DNA of 26,293 bases from Lingula anatina (Eukaryota; Brachiopoda; Lingulata; Lingulida; Lingulidae), in contig NW_019775715.1 in the NCBI RefSeq assembly GCF_001039355.2, positions 1 through 26,293 of the forward strand, given 5' to 3'. The first letter of the stretch is position 1, and the number at the start of each line of letters is the position of its first letter. The translations under genes were made by a program, and so were the position numbers. Under the pieces are notes generated by a model, which was not told where the DNA came from, did no database searches, and was given only the letters and a program-made list of their open reading frames with translations. Of this stretch, positions 23,102-26,293 are shown in pieces.

Positions 23102-24774
23102 TGTGTGTGAAACAGACGCCAAGTCTCAGGAGTGACTGTTCACAAAGTCGCTGGACGTATACTCCATGTACTCACATTTGGGACATTGCACTTCTGGAAC
23201 TATAAGGATTTACATAAAAAAATGGATGAATACCAGTGTATATACTAATTAAATATTTGATTAAAACAAAGTTATCATCAGTTTTACAAACTAATGAAAA
23301 TGAACATTATGTATTCATCTTTCTGCTGGCCATTATGCAGTTATTAACTTTAGCGGAAATCTCCCCATGGCTTGCTTTAACCCCAAGCAGAAATAATTGA
23401 CTGACAACGAATACTGTATTTTTCAGATATTGTAACTAATAAAAACAAAAGTGATAATATTGGTGTTGTATCTAGATCATGGAGATCCAAGATGGTGACA
23501 TGAGGTACATTAACTAAAATTTATTGCCCTCACGTGACTGTCTTTCGACCAATCGGGAAGCGTCAAAATTCATGATCATGCAACAGCTTGATTGGATTTT
23601 AGGGACATGAAATTTTCGTTTAGAGTTGATGAGGGGTCCGCTTCATTACATCAATACGTGAACGAAATGATGTAAAAGAACACAAAAACCTCCGTAAACA
23701 TTACTTTAAAGATATACTAAAAAAATAAAGATGGTGTAAAGAAAAAAATAATAATCCCTACCTTGTGATAATGTCACAAGACTCGTGGTATCCACATTAC
23801 ATCCGTCTGAGTTACACACACACAGGCGTCCCTCCATGGCGGTCACAATGGACACGTTCGGGAGGATGTTCTGAATGTCTTCCAGATTAGCCAAGGTCAG
23901 ATTCATACACCCTTCCTCGACACTGGTCGTTGCTAAGCAACCGCGTACCCAGTCACGTGTGTTGACTGCGGAGTTGGTGTCCTAGCGTGAAAGGTTTATT
24001 TTTTAAATATGTATTTATCTTCTATTATTTTCTAACTACAAGTGAGAAGGGGGTACATAGATAGGTATATAAAGTGCAGAACTAAGAGTAAATACAAATG
24101 ACATTTATCTATTACTGTTTTGAATATTACTGTTTTGGATATATAGCATAACTACAAGCTAAGGAGAAAAGAGTGAACAAAACCAAAATAGACAGACCCC
24201 ACCTCCTCAGCACTTCTCAAGAAACCCACAACCACTCCAGAGACTTACTGTCCTTGCTAAGGACCGGGAAACCCTCAGATAATAGCAGGACCCACTGCAC
24301 TCTCCAAAGCTTGTCGCCGCAGAAGGGTTATCCTCGCACCGCCGGTCATAGTTCTGGTAAAGATTTTGTGAGAAGGAGTCCAAGTTGTAACCAAATGACT
24401 GGCAGAGAAGACACTGAATGGCTGTCCCTAGTTTCAAAAAAATTAATAAAGTTAAATTCCTAACAAGTACCTTGCTTTCACGGTTCGCAATCAAGTTTAA
24501 TTTTGAAAAAGGGGATTAAATAAATCCAAAACCTCTCCATGCACTCTTGAAATGGAAACTTGGTTGTGCAAAACATTCATGGAACAGTTGCACCTCTCCT
24601 CCCCTCCCCCATCTTTCTATCATGTATGTACTATTTATAGGCAAAACTATTAGGCCTATATATACTGGTATGTACCCCCTATACCTGTAGCATGAATGTA
24701 CATATAAATACACGTAATTTACCTGACTGTACAAAACACAGGAGGACAACCAAGCTTTGACCAATAGAAGCCAT
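21409..24774 (-). CDS. Putative single-pass receptor: Ly6/uPAR ectodomain, TM helix, TIR domain (3' incomplete)
   Basis: This multi-exon gene was assembled by eye from splice sites and phase. Exons at 24774-24723, 24427-24249, 23981-23762, 22817-22656 (or a shorter end) and 21588-21409 join in frame; two optional exons lie between the last two. Residues 1-17 form a signal peptide. Residues 23-139 hold ten cysteines in Ly6/uPAR order, ending CVCNSDGCN. Residues 157-177 are a hydrophobic helix. The last exon carries TIR box 1 and box 2. Ly6 domains are extracellular disulphide-bonded three-finger folds; TIR domains act in cytoplasmic immune signalling or as NAD hydrolases. The inferred product is a type I membrane receptor. 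Its 3' part is missing: transposon sequence and an N at 21303 follow. I do not recognise the family. The Ly6 part is secure, its link to TIR is probable. Confidence 0.65.
21580..22020. repeat. Tandem duplication, proximal copy
   Basis: This segment matches 22366-22739 in the same orientation. Both begin at CTCGAAGAC on the plus strand and run through the juxtamembrane coding part and an AT-rich intron to the acceptor ACCTG(A/T)CA. The coding part is nearly identical, while the intron has many substitutions and indels. The copies start about 720 bp apart, with a TA microsatellite between them. Confidence 0.8.
21931..22019 (-). CDS. Candidate duplicated juxtamembrane exon
   Basis: This is a second copy of the juxtamembrane part of exon 4: LRVLCLKHPNN, then F instead of L, then YVLKWN. 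The duplicated block starts exactly where an acceptor is formed: TGTCTTTTGTGTCTTCAG, with CTACTAAAT about 38 bases upstream as a branch-point-like site. Compared with exon 4, the first 56 bases differ at only two positions, one of them silent, and later indels are multiples of three. That argues for protein-level constraint. Phase is 2 in and 1 out, so it can splice from the optional exon at 22270 and into the TIR exon. Confidence 0.45.
22135..22199. repeat. (TA)n microsatellite
   Basis: About 32 uninterrupted TA units lie in an intron of the receptor gene between the two duplicated blocks. Open frames across it are repeat artefacts. Confidence 0.98.
22270..22366 (-). CDS. Candidate optional exon, cysteine-rich insert
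   Basis: The acceptor ATTCATTTTGACAG|GT corresponds to the acceptor of the TIR exon, because the preceding intron is duplicated. The frame stays open for 31 codons and ends in a run of cysteines (VACCLPKCNC) before TAC|GTAAAA. Phase is 1 in and 2 out, which fits the next candidate exon. A phase-1 donor, T|GTACGT, also lies one codon earlier and would join straight to the TIR exon. The early part (SSDTKK) faintly recalls SDTYKY of the TIR exon. It could equally be a decayed copy that is never spliced in. Confidence 0.35.
22366..22739. repeat. Tandem duplication, distal copy
   Basis: This is the partner of 21580-22020. Its breakpoint at 22739/22740 falls inside the transmembrane exon, just after the codons for the helix. 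The proximal copy therefore lacks the helix and starts with a splice acceptor instead. Confidence 0.8.
22656..22817 (-). CDS. Exon 4: transmembrane helix and juxtamembrane tail
   Basis: The acceptor is TATGTCATTGCAG|CT, entering in phase 1 to match exon 3. Residues 157-177 (LPWAIIAPVITLTLVILIATG) form a clean membrane helix, followed by a basic stretch beginning LRVLCLKHPNN, as expected on the cytoplasmic side. The 3' end is uncertain. Phase-1 donors exist at 22740 (G|GTCTTC), 22725 (T|GTCTGA) and 22656 (T|GTTTGT); all are weak. I chose 22656 because the duplicated copy at 22019-21931 conserves this reading frame and a GTTTG donor at the same point. If unspliced, the frame runs to a stop at 22603, giving a receptor with a short tail and no TIR domain. 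Confidence 0.6.
23019..23109. repeat. Compound (CT)n(GT)n microsatellite
   Basis: CT units with a few interruptions (23019-23084) run directly into GT units (23085-23109). The tract lies inside the intron between exon 3 and the transmembrane exon. Confidence 0.97.
23762..23981 (-). CDS. Exon 3: second half of Ly6/uPAR domain
   Basis: The acceptor reads TTTCACGCTAG|GAC and the donor CACAAG|GTAGGG. The exon carries cysteines 92, 102, 131, 133 and 138. RDWVRGC and the closing CVCNSDGCN match the family pattern, in which the last cysteine is followed by an invariant asparagine that locks the fold. With exon 2 this makes exactly ten cysteines. There are two N-glycosylation sequons, NLT at 104 and NVS at 119. 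Phase is 0 in and 1 out. Reading through the donor gives a hydrophobic tail and a stop at 23706 (see findings). Confidence 0.88.
24249..24427 (-). CDS. Exon 2: first half of Ly6/uPAR three-finger domain
   Basis: The acceptor is a T-rich tract ending CTAG, and the donor is ACA|GTAAGT, a perfect consensus. The exon opens GTAIQCLLCQSFGY and contains cysteines 23, 26, 48, 61 and 65, including the CxxC pair that starts nearly all Ly6 domains. It enters in phase 1 and leaves in phase 0, so it joins exons 1 and 3 without frame conflict. Signal cleavage probably falls just before the IQC motif. Confidence 0.85.
24723..24774 (-). CDS. Exon 1: signal peptide
   Basis: The start codon at 24774 sits in a good animal context (A at -3, G at +4: CTCAACATGG). 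It opens MASIGQSLVVLLCFVQS, with a short polar start, a leucine/valine core and small residues at the end, which is a typical secretory signal. The exon ends in TCAG|GTAAAT, a strong donor, leaving one base of a split glycine codon (phase 1). An alternative in-frame start was not seen upstream. Confidence 0.8.
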
Positions 24775-24860
24775 GTTGAGACGACTGCACTTTCTATAGT
24801 TAGTCGATTAACATAGAATAATAGACCCTGTGTTGTTTTATTTGTCTCGTTTTTGAAAAC
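24775..24860 (-). promoter_or_regulatory. Probable 5' UTR/proximal promoter of the receptor gene
   Basis: This is AT-rich DNA directly upstream of the start codon. An AAATAAAAC word at 24844-24836, about 65 bases before the ATG, could serve as a weak TATA-like element. No clear initiator or other motif is visible. Confidence 0.25.
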
Positions 24861-24861
24861 A

Positions 24862-24998
24862 GGGCAGCTTCCCCCCCCCCCCGGGATTTAGAATTTTCCA
24901 CACTGGTAGGGGGACACCCCCTCCCTCCCTCGGGGGGCTTCGCCCCCTCGTGTCCGCTTACTGCCCCCCTGGCATTTTGCTCAGGCTACGGCCCTGTA
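24862..24998. repeat. GC-rich repeat, possible short DNA element
   Basis: It starts CAGGGCAGC with a run of 12 C and ends CTACGGCCCTG, giving short imperfect inverted ends (CAGGGC / GCCCTG) of the kind seen on many non-autonomous DNA elements. The interior can fold: GGGGGACACCCCC and GGGGGGCTTCGCCCCC. It sits about 90 bp upstream of the receptor start codon. No clear target duplication was seen. Confidence 0.45.
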
Positions 24999-24999
24999 T

Positions 25000-26293
25000 A
25001 AGCTAACTACTTCAGACATATATGTCACAATACTAAAACACAATATTGTAATACTAGATATAGTATTATTTGCAATATGCATTTGTTACATTGGCATAAC
25101 TGACTGTATAAACTTGGTCACTACTGATGCACTTGCATGACACGAGAATTTGTATTATTTTGCTATCATCACCAGTGCCTGATATACCAGAGAATCCTGA
25201 CAGGGAATATATACACCACCCAGCAAACGATAATAGTGGTGATGATAATAATGCATTGAGACGTTACACAAAGAACTACTAGAGGCCTACTAGAGAGCTT
25301 TCAGCTTCTTACAAAGACAGAAGAGGAGAGAACAGAGTGAATTTTTTTTAGTATAAGCCCTTTTATACCGGTACAATTTTGACTAGTAGGCCTACACGTT
25401 CGCCAATCACAGTAAATTATACAATGAACAGTTCTACCATATTATATAAGAGAGTGGTATCACGCAACGTTACAGGAAGATGTTCCAACTTGCACACCGG
25501 ACTGTACTTTACTTGTAGAGACATCTACTGGTAACAATACAAAACAATCTCAACTAACACAGTACAGTACTGTACCTATGATAGTCACACTTAGAAATCT
25601 TTTTATTCTGAGTCAGGAGAGATGGTACTGGCCCCATTCTTCCTTGCAATTTTCGCCATCACACCCTTTCTATCTACACGGACCCTCTTTGTCATTGCAT
25701 CCTCTACACAGAAATTATTGTTGTTGTCACCCTTACCCTGGTGTCCCATTACCATTGTGCTTCACGTTACTTTACATGTACTGTATATAGCCTGTATGAC
25801 GTATGTGACAGACACTTAACTTTGTCTTAGCAATGGAACAAATACACATGTTAATCAGAAATGTTTTCGTGTAGTTTTGTTTGTTGCGGTGGGTCTAAAG
25901 ATCGCATTGGCATGGAGGTAGGGGACTGGAGGCCATATCTGACCTTCAGATGACCTGCTCAAAAGTTTAAAGGACCGATACAGACGGCTATATTGCATAA
26001 CGTTAAATGGATTTTCTCTGAAACTTTGCCTATTTTCTCCTGAACCCCAAGGCATAGTAAGTACCTCACACAAAACAGTGGAGAAAATAACGATCAAATG
26101 ATAAGTTTTTAAAATCACTTAAGGAAAAAAAGCGCAGCATTTTTTTGTCTCAACTTTTGACAAATTTTACGTAAAATACAGAAATAAATAAATATTTAAA
26201 AGTATTTTTTTTAATTTGATACCGAGGTATGAAGGTTAAATGATTATTTACTGTAATAAAAAAGATAATAGTTATAAATGCTTTCATATCAAA
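25000..26293. other. Gene-free sequence upstream of the receptor gene
   Basis: Short open frames on both strands lack splice context or family resemblance. One minus-strand frame (26118-25855) starts with a signal-like leader, but nothing supports it further. Confidence 0.5.

Noticed and set aside
24173-24463. 96-codon plus-strand open frame
   Set aside because: It is the antisense shadow of Ly6 exon 2, which has proper splice sites and ten-cysteine logic on the other strand.
25855-26118. Minus-strand frame with a signal-like leader
   Set aside because: A hydrophobic start in AT-rich DNA is common by chance; no cysteine framework, processing sites or partner exon was seen.

Overview
The window looks like nuclear DNA of a multicellular animal, most likely a marine invertebrate. 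It is AT-rich and intron-bearing, full of microsatellites and short terminal-inverted-repeat elements, and carries relics of a CR1/L2-like LINE and a Tc1-like transposase. I see no prokaryotic operons. I cannot fix the phylum from sequence alone.

Layout. Bases 1 to about 8100 hold no gene I can support: AT-rich DNA with a 70-bp tandem repeat next to a hairpin (3725-3975), an inverted pair of a dispersed repeat (about 4005 and 5570), one copy of a 168-bp MITE (5210-5377) and a weak tRNA-like SINE head (about 6503). A LINE 3' end on the minus strand (8105-8938) is split by a second MITE copy. From 10200 to 11060 there are two inverted-repeat structures: a 105-bp tandem array with an internal palindrome, and a 26-bp perfect inverted repeat. 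From 13886 to 15113 lies a non-autonomous DNA element rich in GACGC words. Bases 14991-16176 are repeated almost perfectly at 16178-17363 across a single N, which looks like an unmerged contig overlap. A Tc1-like transposase relic lies at about 19825-20945. A further fragment of the GACGC element ends at a second N (21303).

The one gene I can support is on the minus strand at 24774-21409. Successive exons, with canonical splice sites for the first three and compatible phases throughout, encode a signal peptide, a complete ten-cysteine Ly6/uPAR three-finger domain, a transmembrane helix with a short cytoplasmic tail, and the first half of what looks like a TIR domain (YDAVVSF box 1, DDVPGG box 2). 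The rest of the TIR domain is missing, probably because the assembly is interrupted at 21303. Inside the cytoplasmic part, a segment of about 440 bp is tandemly duplicated. The juxtamembrane exon portion is much better conserved between the copies than the introns, with in-frame indels and mostly silent changes. A Ly6 ectodomain joined to a cytoplasmic TIR domain would be an unusual receptor architecture that I do not recognise as a named family. It is the main candidate for something new here.

Bases 24860-26293 hold a GC-rich repeat just upstream of this gene and then AT-rich DNA with no supported gene.
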